Source: Soonwooa sp. (GTDB taxonomy: Bacteria; Bacteroidota; Bacteroidia; Flavobacteriales; Weeksellaceae). Taken from it: DNA of 64,000 bases. The translations under genes and the position numbers were made by a program. Positions 53,314-62,261 of this stretch are shown here, in pieces. Where the stretch lies: the NCBI RefSeq assembly GCF_030151385.1, contig NZ_JASLDS010000046.1, positions 62,001-126,000 of the forward strand. The letters are read 5' to 3'. The notes beneath the pieces were generated by a model. That model was not told the DNA's origin, did not search any database, and saw nothing but the letters and a program-made list of their open reading frames with translations. Positions within the stretch are counted from its first letter, which is position 1. Each line of letters starts with the position of its first letter.

Positions 53314-53526
53314 GATTTTTGATTTACGATTTATGATTTATGATTTTAGTTTTTAGTTTTTAGTTTTTAGTTTTTAGTTTTTAGTTTTTAGCAAAATTAA
53401 TTCATAATTCATAATTCATAATTCATAATTCATAATTCATAATTCATAATTCATAATTCATAATTCATAAATCGTAATTCATAAATCGTAATTCGTAATT
53501 CATAAATCGTAATTCGTAAATTATAA
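53314..53526. repeat. Heptanucleotide minisatellite
   Basis: The whole 213-bp gap between gldC and the next gene is built of 7-bp units. It runs GATTTAY-type units (53314-53348), six TTTTTAG (53350-53391), ten TTCATAA (53401-53470) and eight more of the forms ATCGTAA, TTCGTAA, TTCATAA and ATTATAA. The 5' GATTTAT units are the complement of ATAAATC in the 3' part, so the array could fold back. It ends 13 bp before the next ATG. Confidence 0.92.
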
Positions 53527-53539
53527 AAAATTAAAATAT

Positions 53540-54682
53540 ATGAAATTCAATACAAAAGTGATCCACGGTGGTCAACAACACGAGCCACATACAGGATCTG
53601 TTAATGTACCCGTATTTTTAACATCAACATTTGCACAAAAAAGTCCAGGACAATTGCGTGCTGGCTACGAATATTCTAGAGGTGCCAACCCAACACGTCA
53701 GGCTTTAGAAGACGCTTTGGCTTCTATTGAAAATGGTGCGAGAGGTTTGGCTTTCGGATCTGGATTGGCAGCAATCGATTGTGTATTAAAATTATTAAGT
53801 CCTGGTGACGAAGTAATCGCTGTTGACGACCTTTATGGTGGAACTTACAGAATGTTCACAAGATTGTTCGACAAATATCAGATTAAATTCACTTTCGTAA
53901 ACTTTGACCAAGTTGATACCATTAAAGATGTTATCACCAACAAAACGAAACTTATTTGGTTAGAAACACCTACCAATCCTTTGATGAAATTGGTGGATAT
54001 AAAAGCCGTAACCGATTTAGTAAAAGGAAAAAATATTTTGGTTGCTGTTGACAATACTTTTGCGACGCCTTACATCCAAAGACCTTTGGATTTGGGCGCT
54101 GACATTGTGATGCATTCTGCGACGAAGTATTTAGGTGGACACTCGGATGTTGTTGCTGGTGCATTGGTTGCAAAAACGCCTGAGTTGGGCGAGCAGCTTC
54201 ACTTTATCCAATTTGCAAGTGGTGGAATTTTAGGTCCACACGATTCTTATTTGGTGTTGAGAGGTATCAAAACATTATCTCTAAGAATGCAACGTCATAG
54301 CGAAAACGGTGTTAAAGTCGCTGAGTTTTTAGAAAATCACCCTGCGATTGATAAAGTATATTACCCAGGTTCAAAAAATCATCCACAATACGAATTGGCA
54401 AAAAAACAAATGAGCGAATTCGGAGGTATGGTTTCTTTTACTTTTAAGTCAGGAAAAAAAGAAGACGCGATTAAGTTTTTAGAAAATCTAAAAGTTTTCA
54501 CTTTGGCGGAATCTCTTGGTGGTGTTGAATCATTAGCAAATCATCCTGCTTTAATGACACATGCTTCGATCCCTGCGGACAAGCGTGCAGAACTTGGCAT
54601 CACTGATGATTTGGTAAGATTAAGTGCTGGTATCGAAGACATCGAAGACCTTATCGCTGATTTAGAGCAAGCTTTGAAATAG
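53540..54682 (+). CDS. metB: Cystathionine gamma-synthase-type PLP enzyme
   Basis: 380 residues of the Cys/Met metabolism PLP family (fold type I). KVIHGGQQHEPHTGSVNVPV is the usual start, YSRGANPTR the substrate-phosphate segment, and the PLP lysine is K196 in SATKYLGGHSD. The end contains SLGGVESLANHP and DLVRLSAGIEDIEDLI. Cystathionine gamma-synthase, gamma-lyase and methionine gamma-lyase are hard to separate by sequence, so metB is a best guess. No SAM riboswitch is visible. The promoter must lie in or upstream of the repeat array, so repeat number could change expression. Confidence 0.85.
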   Translation: MKFNTKVIHGGQQHEPHTGSVNVPVFLTSTFAQKSPGQLRAGYEYSRGANPTRQALEDALASIENGARGLAFGSGLAAIDCVLKLLSPGDEVIAVDDLYGGTYRMFTRLFDKYQIKFTFVNFDQVDTIKDVITNKTKLIWLETPTNPLMKLVDIKAVTDLVKGKNILVAVDNTFATPYIQRPLDLGADIVMHSATKYLGGHSDVVAGALVAKTPELGEQLHFIQFASGGILGPHDSYLVLRGIKTLSLRMQRHSENGVKVAEFLENHPAIDKVYYPGSKNHPQYELAKKQMSEFGGMVSFTFKSGKKEDAIKFLENLKVFTLAESLGGVESLANHPALMTHASIPADKRAELGITDDLVRLSAGIEDIEDLIADLEQALK

Positions 54683-54730
54683 TTGATGGCTACTAGCTTT
54701 TGGCTGTTGGCTAAAAGCTGTCATAAAATA

Positions 54731-54763
54731 AAATCCCGAATCAAATTTTTGATTCGGGATTTG
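54731..54763. terminator. Bidirectional terminator
   Basis: Perfect 15-bp stem AAATCCCGAATCAAA / TTTGATTCGGGATTT with a 2-base loop, between convergent genes, with A-rich sequence on the left and T-rich on the right. Confidence 0.87.
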
Positions 54764-54822
54764 TTTTAAAAAATAATATGAAGAAAAAAAGCTTTTAAGT
54801 TTAATTTCTAAAATACATTGGA

Positions 54823-56073
54823 TTAGTTACCAGCGTCTGCTACATCAAAGCTTGTAAGACCTGTCCAACCTTTTGCCCAATCTGGTAAAGCTGTACTGTT
54901 ACCAGCGCCAGTTGCGTTTGCATTTTTAGTGAATGCTTTTGACAAATCTGGATTTGGATTAGCTGTTGTTGCTTTAGCTTTCCATTCTGTACCAACGTTT
55001 ACAAAACGTACATTGTTGATTTTTGTTCCGCTATTGAACCAAGTATAAGTTCTATCTGTTTCGAAATCCAAACCAGTTTGGAAGTTTGCGATAACAACAT
55101 TGTCAAAATTACCATGAGAACCAGCTCTGATTTTCATCCCTTGCGATTCTGCACCTTTACTATTTCCGATAAATGTTGCATTTCTAACAGTAGGGTTAGA
55201 TATTCCACCATTTGCACCATTGGTTGTATTAGGGTCTGTATCCTGAGAATCTGCCTCGATACCTCTGTTACCTGGCTCTACTGCATTAATAAATTCTTTC
55301 ATTCTAGCTGCATAAAGATAATCTACAGTACCACTCCAGCTTTCTGTCCAGTCGAAAGAATCATCTCCAACACCAGTTACAATAATGTGATCTAGGTTAA
55401 CATTACCACCGAACATCTCCACACCGTCGTCACCACCGTTAGTTACATACACATAAGAAACTGTTGTACCACTACCAACACCGAATAATGAAAGACCATT
55501 AAATTCTTTCTCAGGGCTGTATTTATAACCTGAATCTTTGATAACCAAATATTTAATAACCCCAGAGTTATCAGTTTTATTAGTACCACCGTATACAAGA
55601 TCTCCAAGTTCTGAAGTTGAAGTACCACCAGCACTTCTGTTAGACGGCGCATTTCCTAAAACTACGATACCACCCCAGTGTCCTTGCTTGTGCTCTGTAC
55701 CTTCAAAAACAACTGGCTTAGAAGCTGTACCATTGATGAAGATTTTTGCTCCTTGCTCTACGATTAGATAAGTTGCTTCATAATCACCATTCGCTTTGAT
55801 TGATCCTTCCACTACTTTAAAGTGTGTTCCCTCTGGGATTGTAAGAGATCCACCAGCTTTAACAGCAACTTTACCTGTAATGGTATACACTTTTGACGGA
55901 TCCAAAGTTACGTTACCTGTGATATTACCTTTAAAATTGTTAGCATCAATACCAGAATTGTCGATTACCGCAGTTTCATCTTCGTCTTTGCTATTGCTAC
56001 AAGATACAATTACTGAAGTTGTTGACGCTACTAATGATAAACCAAGAATAGCTTTTAAAAATGTTTTTTTCAT
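54823..56073 (-). CDS. Beta-helix lipoprotein paired with TonB receptor
   Basis: 416 residues. Lipobox VIVSCSNSK (Cys about 25) and an acidic linker precede a right-handed beta-helix-like domain. Its features are TLDPSKVYTITGKVAVKAGGSLTIPEGTHFKV, EQGAKIFINGTASKPVVFEG and VTNGGDDGVEMFGGNVNLDHIIVTGVGDDSFDW, the parallel-beta pattern with DG/DD turns. No polysaccharide-lyase catalytic residues are evident. It lies 38 bp after the TonB receptor gene in the same direction, so the two are a unit and this protein may be the receptor's surface ligand-binding partner (inference). Confidence 0.75.
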   Translation of the reverse strand: MKKTFLKAILGLSLVASTTSVIVSCSNSKDEDETAVIDNSGIDANNFKGNITGNVTLDPSKVYTITGKVAVKAGGSLTIPEGTHFKVVEGSIKANGDYEATYLIVEQGAKIFINGTASKPVVFEGTEHKQGHWGGIVVLGNAPSNRSAGGTSTSELGDLVYGGTNKTDNSGVIKYLVIKDSGYKYSPEKEFNGLSLFGVGSGTTVSYVYVTNGGDDGVEMFGGNVNLDHIIVTGVGDDSFDWTESWSGTVDYLYAARMKEFINAVEPGNRGIEADSQDTDPNTTNGANGGISNPTVRNATFIGNSKGAESQGMKIRAGSHGNFDNVVIANFQTGLDFETDRTYTWFNSGTKINNVRFVNVGTEWKAKATTANPNPDLSKAFTKNANATGAGNSTALPDWAKGWTGLTSFDVADAGN

Positions 56074-56111
56074 TTTACTTAAATTTTTAGATATTTTATT
56101 TTTATTTAATT

Positions 56112-58550
56112 TTAAAATTTATAGCTTAAACTAAGACCCATTTGACGACCTTTTGTAAAATCCCTATGGATGTAAGTACCAGAATCGTTTATCTGCTCAA
56201 TTTTAGAATGTGGATTAAGTAAGTTCTTAGCACTTATTCCTACTCCTATTTGTTTTAATGAAAAGTTTACATTAACATCTAAGATGTCTTTGGCAAGCTC
56301 ATAGAAATCCCCTACTTTATTAGTTCCGATGGCATAAAGGTTTTTCCCAACACGAGAGTAAGAAACAACCAAATCGACAGTGTTATCGCCACCCCATTTG
56401 TAATTATATCCAACATTAGCATTAGCCAAGAAGTTAGCAACGCCTTGTACTTCATTTTCAAGTTTGCTAAACTGTGCTGTTTTACCATTATTTTCTTTTG
56501 CTAACTCAGATTCATTTTTAAGTTTTTGTTGCGATTGCATGAAAGTTCCATTGACAAAAGCATAAACTTTGGATTTGTTCCAACTATAGATATCTTTTCT
56601 AACTTCAGCTTCTGCACCATAGATATAGCCCCAATTTGCAAGATTAAAATAAGTCATATCACTTGGCGCTGCCGAAGAAAATGTACTTCTACCAATTGGA
56701 TTTTGGATGTATTTTCCAAAAGCAGTCACCGAAAATACTTCACCACTTTTTGGGAAAAATTCCCACTTTAGATCAGCATTATAATTGTCTGATGGATACA
56801 AAAATTGGTTACCATAGACGTTCGCCGTTACATCATAATATGCAATAGGAATCAACTCTTTTGGTTGTGGTAACGTATAAGTTTTTGAAGCTGCAAATCT
56901 TAGGTTTTGTCTGTCACTAATACTATATTTTGCGTTAAGCGCTGGTAAAAACTTGTTGTATTGTTTGTCCTTTTTTCCTGTACTTAAAATGTCGCTCCAA
57001 GTATTGTTAAATTTGATATAATCAAATCGACCACCTACTTGCAACGTCAATTTATCTGACAAAATCATGTCAAAATTTGCAAAACCAGATTGGATATTTC
57101 GTTCAATGGAATATTTACTTTTCTGAACATTATAAATAAATGTGCTATTATTAGATGCATTAATGAAAGCGTCAATATCTTCATAATTTACAATAACAGA
57201 ATTTGTAAAATTCATCCCTAAAGTTGTTTGGTTAAATTTTCTATCCTTATAAGATCCATCATAACCTACAACCAATTTGTAATTTTGGTTAAATTTCTTG
57301 GTTAAATAAATATGACCTAAATAAGTTTTGTCTTTTAAATCATCAAAATATCTGTGATTGTTAATTGCACTTCCTGCAAGAAGCTCGTTAGTCTCTGCAT
57401 TAATGGTATTTTGCATACGATCTGGTCGTTTGCTATCAACTAAATTAGCTGCTAAAGCCCAATCCAACGACCAACTATCATTAATATTATGATTCCCGAA
57501 TAGTTGATTAATCCACGTATCTGTCAATTTGTTATCGCCTCTGTTAATGATAACATCTCTGTCAACATCGTAAGAATGCCCTTTGTAGATTTTTGCATCT
57601 TGTTGAGAAGAGTGGATATAATTGGTAGTGAATTTTAATTGATTATTTGCATTGATTTTATAATCAACATTTAGCAAAGCTGTCGTGTTGGTTTTATATT
57701 CTGATCTTTCAACACTAAAATCCTTGTTTGCATCACCATTTGCAAAATAGAAACCTTCGTGACCTTCGCTATACTCGTAAGAGTTGTCAAAACCAGCATA
57801 TCCAAATAACGAGAATTTCCCAAGTCGTGCACCACCTTCAAAATTCATACTTGTATTAAAAGGATTTTGTGCATTTTTGAAATTCCATTTTGTTGTAAAT
57901 GGATATCTTTTTGTAGGATCGCCCTTACGATAATCAGCTTCTTTGTAACCAAAAAATCCAGGTCCTCCGTCTTGAAGTTTAAAATTAGATTTATCAAAAG
58001 TTTGAAGATTGATAGAACTTCCCAATCCTATTTTGAAATATGGTTTTCCACTATGCGATTTAGAAACGATGTCGATATTAGCACCTCCAAAATCTCCTGA
58101 GAATCTAGGATTGTAGACTTTGTCCAACGAGATATATTCTATCATCGATGTTTTGAAAATCTCCAAGTCGATGTTTTTAAGTTCGGGATTATCCGACGGA
58201 ATCTCAAGTCCATTAAGTGTTGTTCCGTTATAACGATCTCCAAGTCCACGTACAAATATCTGTCCGCTACCTTCTTGTTTCTGTGTTCCTGTAGCTTTTG
58301 TTACCGCTGTTGCCACATCGCCAACACCTTGTTTTTCTAGTTGGACAGAACCAACGCGCTCGATAACTTCTACAGATTTTCTTTGGAGATTGATAAGGTT
58401 AGATTCTTTACCTTTCTTATTACTTCCTTGGATAATGACACCTTCGATATGTTTCGTTGTTTTGACGGTGTCATTTTTTTGTTGTGCAAGTATTGTAGTA
58501 GACGCGCCTAATAGGAACAATACTCCAATACTGAGTTTGTTAATTTTCAT
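56112..58550 (-). CDS. TonB-dependent receptor
   Basis: 812 residues. Signal peptide ends near STTILAQQ. Plug domain features are VEVIERVGSVQLEKQGVGDVATAVTKATGTQKQEGSGQIFVRGLGDRYNGTTLNGLEIPS, then a large beta barrel ending in MGLSLSYKF. This variant of plug ('GDRYNGTTLNG', 'LEIFKTSMIEYISLDKVYNP') is common among flavobacterial receptors with a beta-helix partner. The ligand is unknown. The promoter region upstream carries repeated 10-11-bp motifs (58619-58649). Confidence 0.9.
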   Translation of the reverse strand: MKINKLSIGVLFLLGASTTILAQQKNDTVKTTKHIEGVIIQGSNKKGKESNLINLQRKSVEVIERVGSVQLEKQGVGDVATAVTKATGTQKQEGSGQIFVRGLGDRYNGTTLNGLEIPSDNPELKNIDLEIFKTSMIEYISLDKVYNPRFSGDFGGANIDIVSKSHSGKPYFKIGLGSSINLQTFDKSNFKLQDGGPGFFGYKEADYRKGDPTKRYPFTTKWNFKNAQNPFNTSMNFEGGARLGKFSLFGYAGFDNSYEYSEGHEGFYFANGDANKDFSVERSEYKTNTTALLNVDYKINANNQLKFTTNYIHSSQQDAKIYKGHSYDVDRDVIINRGDNKLTDTWINQLFGNHNINDSWSLDWALAANLVDSKRPDRMQNTINAETNELLAGSAINNHRYFDDLKDKTYLGHIYLTKKFNQNYKLVVGYDGSYKDRKFNQTTLGMNFTNSVIVNYEDIDAFINASNNSTFIYNVQKSKYSIERNIQSGFANFDMILSDKLTLQVGGRFDYIKFNNTWSDILSTGKKDKQYNKFLPALNAKYSISDRQNLRFAASKTYTLPQPKELIPIAYYDVTANVYGNQFLYPSDNYNADLKWEFFPKSGEVFSVTAFGKYIQNPIGRSTFSSAAPSDMTYFNLANWGYIYGAEAEVRKDIYSWNKSKVYAFVNGTFMQSQQKLKNESELAKENNGKTAQFSKLENEVQGVANFLANANVGYNYKWGGDNTVDLVVSYSRVGKNLYAIGTNKVGDFYELAKDILDVNVNFSLKQIGVGISAKNLLNPHSKIEQINDSGTYIHRDFTKGRQMGLSLSYKF

Positions 58551-58618
58551 TATTACTTTCTTACTTTTTTCTTCGCTGACAAAGTAAGCCCTGTAAGTCT
58601 TGAGATGTTGTATCTAAA

Positions 58619-58649
58619 TTTTTAAGTATTTTTTAAGTAATCCTTAAAA
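58619..58649. promoter_or_regulatory. Direct repeats upstream of the TonB receptor, possible operator
   Basis: TTTTTAAGTA occurs twice, 11 bp apart (58619 and 58630), and a weaker third unit CCTTAAAA follows at 58642. An 11-bp period is typical of response-regulator sites of the PhoB type. TTCCGTTCAT also occurs twice nearby, at 58650 and 58699. No search was possible. Confidence 0.35.
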
Positions 58650-58832
58650 TTCCGTTCATAATGTTAATTTAGTTTTAACATCTGAATTATTTTTAAACTT
58701 CCGTTCATTAATTCTTAAATTTGGAGCTGATTATTGAAAGCTTATTTTTAAAGAAAAGTTTTAAAGTCTTGACTTACAAGCTTCTGATATTTTAAGTTTC
58801 ATTAACATTAATTTTTAATACGAAAAAGAGCA

Positions 58833-59387
58833 ATGAGCCTAGAAAAAGCTTTAGACACGCTAAAAAACGGTGGCACAATTCTATATCCAACCGATACAAT
58901 CTGGGGACTTGGCTGTGACGTGACCAATCCAGAAGCTATAAAAAAAGTATTCGACATCAAACATCGCGACGCACACAAATCCATGATTATTTTGGTGGAA
59001 AATGAAAAACGACTTCAAGATTTGGTTGATGTTCCGGAAATGGCTTGGGAGATTATTGATCTTTCCGAAAAACCTGTTACCATTGTTTATGAAGCTGCAA
59101 AAGGCCTCCCAAAAGAAGCTTTGGCAGAAGATGGATCAATCGGAATACGTTTGGTTAAAGATGATTTTTGTAAAAAACTTATTTCTAAACTTAACAAACC
59201 CATTATCTCGACTTCTGCAAACTTAAGTGGTGACAAAAGTCCTCTTAAATTCTCAGACATTTCACAAGAGATAATAGATACTGTAGATTATGCAGTGGAA
59301 GAAAACCGCGAAAAAGTTTCTAAATATTCAGGCTCTTCTGTTATCAAAATTTGGAAAAACGGACAGATTAAAGTTTTGAGAGAGTAG
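58833..59387 (+). CDS. L-threonylcarbamoyladenylate synthase family (Sua5/YrdC)
   Basis: 184 residues, a single YrdC domain. ILYPTDTIWGLGCDVTNPEAIKKVFDIKHRDAHKSMIILV has the KRxxxKP-type region of the active site (here KHRDAHKS). SIGIRLVKDDFCKKLISKLNKPIISTSANLSG follows. It makes threonylcarbamoyl-AMP from threonine, bicarbonate and ATP for tRNA t6A37 synthesis. Length matches TsaC/YrdC rather than the longer Sua5. Single-gene unit. Confidence 0.9.
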   Translation: MSLEKALDTLKNGGTILYPTDTIWGLGCDVTNPEAIKKVFDIKHRDAHKSMIILVENEKRLQDLVDVPEMAWEIIDLSEKPVTIVYEAAKGLPKEALAEDGSIGIRLVKDDFCKKLISKLNKPIISTSANLSGDKSPLKFSDISQEIIDTVDYAVEENREKVSKYSGSSVIKIWKNGQIKVLRE

Positions 59388-59440
59388 TTTTTTTGTTTTT
59401 AAAACAAAATTCATCTTAATAAAGTTTTCTTTTTTTGGAT

Positions 59441-59478
59441 AAAAAAACTTCAGGCGGCACCTTCGGTGCCGCCTGAAG
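59441..59478 (-). terminator. Strong intrinsic terminator oriented to the minus strand
   Basis: A perfect 14-bp GC-rich stem, CTTCAGGCGGCACC / GGTGCCGCCTGAAG with a TTC loop (59448-59478). On the minus strand seven T follow; on the plus strand only A-rich sequence follows. No minus-strand gene precedes it within the window for 500 bp, so it ends an unknown transcript or acts as a boundary. Confidence 0.75.
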
Positions 59479-59682
59479 AAAAAATAAACTATGAAAAAAA
59501 ACTACTACTTTTTACTACCCAATAAATTTTGATCAGTCAGCTTTTATTCGATATGATAATTACCATATCTGTACCAATTAAGAAAACCTGCCATCGTTAA
59601 CAACTATTATACTAATAAGTTATAGCAATTTGACATATTTGTCAACCTTTGCTAAAATTATCTGACAAACTGACTTTTTCTT

Positions 59683-59874
59683 AGAGTCTGTTTAAATTTT
59701 ATTGATAAAATTTTCATTGCTATTTTGAGAAGAATTTTTTATTTCATATTTGAAGATTTAGCGGGCTAAATCAAAAATGAGAAGCAAGAAATTGGCTTAA
59801 AATAGCTTTAAAATTTAGCAAAGAAAATCTGAATAGTTTAAAACCTATTTCGGTAAAATTTTTAAACAGGCACT
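59683..59874. mobile_element. MITE-like element with terminal inverted repeats
   Basis: 192 bp. The left end (AGTCTGTTTAAATTTTA) and the reverse complement of the right end (GTGCCTGTTTAAAAATTTTA) match in 16 of about 18 positions allowing one gap. Near the centre is a perfect hairpin GATTTAGC-GG-GCTAAATC (59755-59772). There is no ORF. These are features of a non-autonomous transposable element. The family and the transposase that mobilises it cannot be named without a search. Confidence 0.6.
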
Positions 59875-59911
59875 GGTGTAAAAAATGACAATTCATAATT
59901 AAGGAAAGCCT

Positions 59912-59919
59912 TATCTTTG
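59912..59919 (+). promoter_or_regulatory. -7 box of cca
   Basis: TATCTTTG matches TAnnTTTG, 25 bp before the ATG at 59945. The element ends 38 bp after the MITE-like right end, so the -33 region is just outside it. Confidence 0.5.
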
Positions 59920-59944
59920 CAAGCAAATATTTGCTGAAAGCCTT

Positions 59945-61369
59945 ATGATTGTTAATCTCAACCAGAACAAAAACTTAAAACTATTCAAAATCATTTCGGA
60001 AGTTGCCCATCGCAACAATCAATCTGTCTATATAGTTGGTGGTTATGTTCGGGATTTAATCATGAAACGCAAGGCGCCAACCGACATCGATTTTGTAACA
60101 GAATCTTCAGGGATTGAGCTTGCAGAAAGCATTGCAAACGAAATTAATCCTAAACTGAAAGTTGCCGTTTTCAAAACTTATGGTACGGCAATGTTCCGTC
60201 ACAACGACCTCGAACTAGAGTTTGTTGGTGCACGAAAAGAAAGCTACAGTGAAGACAGTCGCAAACCTTTTGTAGAAATCGGAACTTTGGAAGATGACCA
60301 AAAACGTCGCGATTTCACAATTAATGCGATGGCAATCTCTCTTAACAAAGATAATTTCGGCGAGTTAATTGATCCTTTTAATGGACTTCAAGATTTAGAG
60401 CAAAAAACGCTTCGCACACCGCTAGAGCCTTTGCAAACTTATTCGGATGATCCGCTTCGTATGATGCGCGCGATTCGTTTTGCGTCAACACTTGGATTTA
60501 ACATCGAAGAAAAATCTTTGGAAGCTATCAAAACCGAAGTCGAAAGAATCCACATCGTTTCTATGGAGCGCATTATGGTAGAATTCAACAAAATTATGCT
60601 TTCCGAAAAGCCTTCAGTTGGATTAAAATTATTAGAAGAAACTGGACTTCTTCAAATTATTTTGCCAGAATTAACAGCATTAAAAGGCATTGAAGATGTC
60701 GATGGACAAACACATAAAGACAACTTTTATCACACTTTAGAAGTGGTCGACAACATTTCTGAAAACACTGACAAATTATGGTTGCGTTGGACAGCGCTAC
60801 TCCACGACATTGGAAAGGCGCCAACCAAGAAATTTGTTGAAGGAACAGGATGGACCTTCCATGGACACGAATTTTTGGGTTCCAAAATCGTAAAACATAT
60901 TTTTAAACGTCTCAAACTTCCTTTGAATCAGGATTTAAAATACGTTGAAAAACTAGTCCGAATGCACGCTCGTCCAATCGCTTTAATTACAGACGATGCC
61001 TCAGACTCTGCACTGCGACGTCTTTTGTTTGATGCAGGCGAAGATTTAGAAGATTTAATTATTCTTTGCAAATCCGACATTACCACTAAAAGTTATGCTA
61101 AACAAACCCGTTTTAAAAAGAACTTTGAGTATGTTGCCGAAAAAATAAAAGAGGTTGAAGAAAAAGATCATATCCGCAACTTTCAGCCACCTATTTCGGG
61201 AGAAGAAATTATGGAAATGTTTGACCTAAAACCTGGCCGCGAAATTGGTATTTTAAAAGAAAAAGTTAAGGAAGCTATTTTGGAAGGTATTATTAATAAT
61301 GATAAAGAAGAAGCGCGTAATTTTGTTATCGAAGAAGCGAAAAGCTTAGGCTTGAATTTAGTATCTTAG
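59945..61369 (+). CDS. cca: CCA tRNA nucleotidyltransferase
   Basis: 474 residues. It adds or repairs the 3' CCA end of tRNAs without a nucleic acid template. The class II nucleotidyltransferase head has GGYVRD (32-37) and DID (47-49) as metal ligands, then RRDFTINAMA and the neck motif DDPLRMMRAIRF. The C-terminal HD domain has TLEVVDNI, LLHDIGKAPT (about 286-295) and HGHEFLGSKI, indicating possible phosphohydrolase activity as in the E. coli enzyme. Single gene with its own promoter box. Confidence 0.95.
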   Translation: MIVNLNQNKNLKLFKIISEVAHRNNQSVYIVGGYVRDLIMKRKAPTDIDFVTESSGIELAESIANEINPKLKVAVFKTYGTAMFRHNDLELEFVGARKESYSEDSRKPFVEIGTLEDDQKRRDFTINAMAISLNKDNFGELIDPFNGLQDLEQKTLRTPLEPLQTYSDDPLRMMRAIRFASTLGFNIEEKSLEAIKTEVERIHIVSMERIMVEFNKIMLSEKPSVGLKLLEETGLLQIILPELTALKGIEDVDGQTHKDNFYHTLEVVDNISENTDKLWLRWTALLHDIGKAPTKKFVEGTGWTFHGHEFLGSKIVKHIFKRLKLPLNQDLKYVEKLVRMHARPIALITDDASDSALRRLLFDAGEDLEDLIILCKSDITTKSYAKQTRFKKNFEYVAEKIKEVEEKDHIRNFQPPISGEEIMEMFDLKPGREIGILKEKVKEAILEGIINNDKEEARNFVIEEAKSLGLNLVS

Positions 61370-61465
61370 ATCAATTATGCTTCATTTCTTTTTTACTAAA
61401 TTTGAATTTCAATACTTTTAAAAACTGGAAATATTTTTCTGTTTTAAACATAAAATTAAACACTC

Positions 61466-62260
61466 ATGCAAAACTATTTGGATCTCCTAAAACATATTAA
61501 AGACAACGGAACTGACAAAACCGACCGTACCGGAACTGGTACTAGAAGCGTTTTTGGCTACCAATTGCGTTATGATTTGTCGAAAGGTTTTCCGATGGTT
61601 ACGACAAAAAAAGTTCATCTTAAGTCTATAATTTATGAGTTGCTTTGGTTCTTAAAAGGAGATACCAATATTAAATATTTAAAGGATAATGGCGTTTCTA
61701 TTTGGGACGAATGGGCGGATGAAAACGGAAATTTGGGTCCTGTCTACGGCGCACAATGGAGAAGCTGGGAAGGTGCCAACGGAAAAATCGTTGACCAAAT
61801 AACTGAAGTAATCGACCAAATCAAAAAAAATCCAGATTCTCGCCGACTTATCGTTTCTGCGTGGAATGTTGCTGAAATTCCAAACATGGCTTTAGCGCCT
61901 TGTCATGCAATGTTTCAGTTTTATGTTGCTAATGGAAGATTGTCGTTGCAACTTTACCAAAGAAGTGCTGATGTCTTTTTAGGCGTTCCTTTTAATATTG
62001 CGAGTTATGCTTTGTTATTGATGATGGTAGCGCAAGTTTGTGATCTCGAAGTTGGCGATTATGTTCATAGTTTTGGTGATGTTCATATTTACAATAACCA
62101 TTTTGAGCAAGTTGACAGACAACTAGCTCGCGAGCCAAAAGCGCTGCCAACAATGAAACTGAATCCTAATATCAAAAATATTTTTGATTTTGATTTTGAA
62201 GATTTCACATTAGAAAATTACGATCCGCATCCAGGAATAAAAGCACCTGTTGCAATATAG
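61466..62260 (+). CDS. thyA: Thymidylate synthase
   Basis: 264 residues, the standard ThyA length. It methylates dUMP to dTMP with methylenetetrahydrofolate. The catalytic Cys is C146 in LAPCHAMFQF; RSADVFLGVPFNIASYA and the C-terminal IKAPVAI (the closing lid) are typical. Dihydrofolate reductase usually follows or lies near; here a small lipoprotein gene follows at 1 bp instead. Confidence 0.98.
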   Translation: MQNYLDLLKHIKDNGTDKTDRTGTGTRSVFGYQLRYDLSKGFPMVTTKKVHLKSIIYELLWFLKGDTNIKYLKDNGVSIWDEWADENGNLGPVYGAQWRSWEGANGKIVDQITEVIDQIKKNPDSRRLIVSAWNVAEIPNMALAPCHAMFQFYVANGRLSLQLYQRSADVFLGVPFNIASYALLLMMVAQVCDLEVGDYVHSFGDVHIYNNHFEQVDRQLAREPKALPTMKLNPNIKNIFDFDFEDFTLENYDPHPGIKAPVAI

Positions 62261-62261
62261 G

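Larger units (their letters stand above)
59388..59944. other. 557-bp gap with an orphan terminator and a MITE-like element
   Basis: There is no protein gene here. The region holds a strong hairpin (59441-59478), the MITE-like element (59683-59874) and a promoter box for cca (59912-59919). The 59480-59680 stretch is AT-rich with no frame or structure I would defend. Confidence 0.7.

Noticed and set aside
53314..53526. Repeat array as a CRISPR or origin iterons
   Set aside because: Units are 7 bp in tandem without spacers, and there are no dnaA boxes or replication genes nearby.
53540..54682. SAM riboswitch before the metB-like gene
   Set aside because: The leader consists only of heptanucleotide repeats with none of the conserved riboswitch helices.
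54683..54730. AGCTTTTGGC / GGCTAAAAGCT inverted repeat after the metB-like gene as a regulatory site
   Set aside because: It is imperfect and directly followed by a strong terminator; it is more likely a remnant of a repeat.
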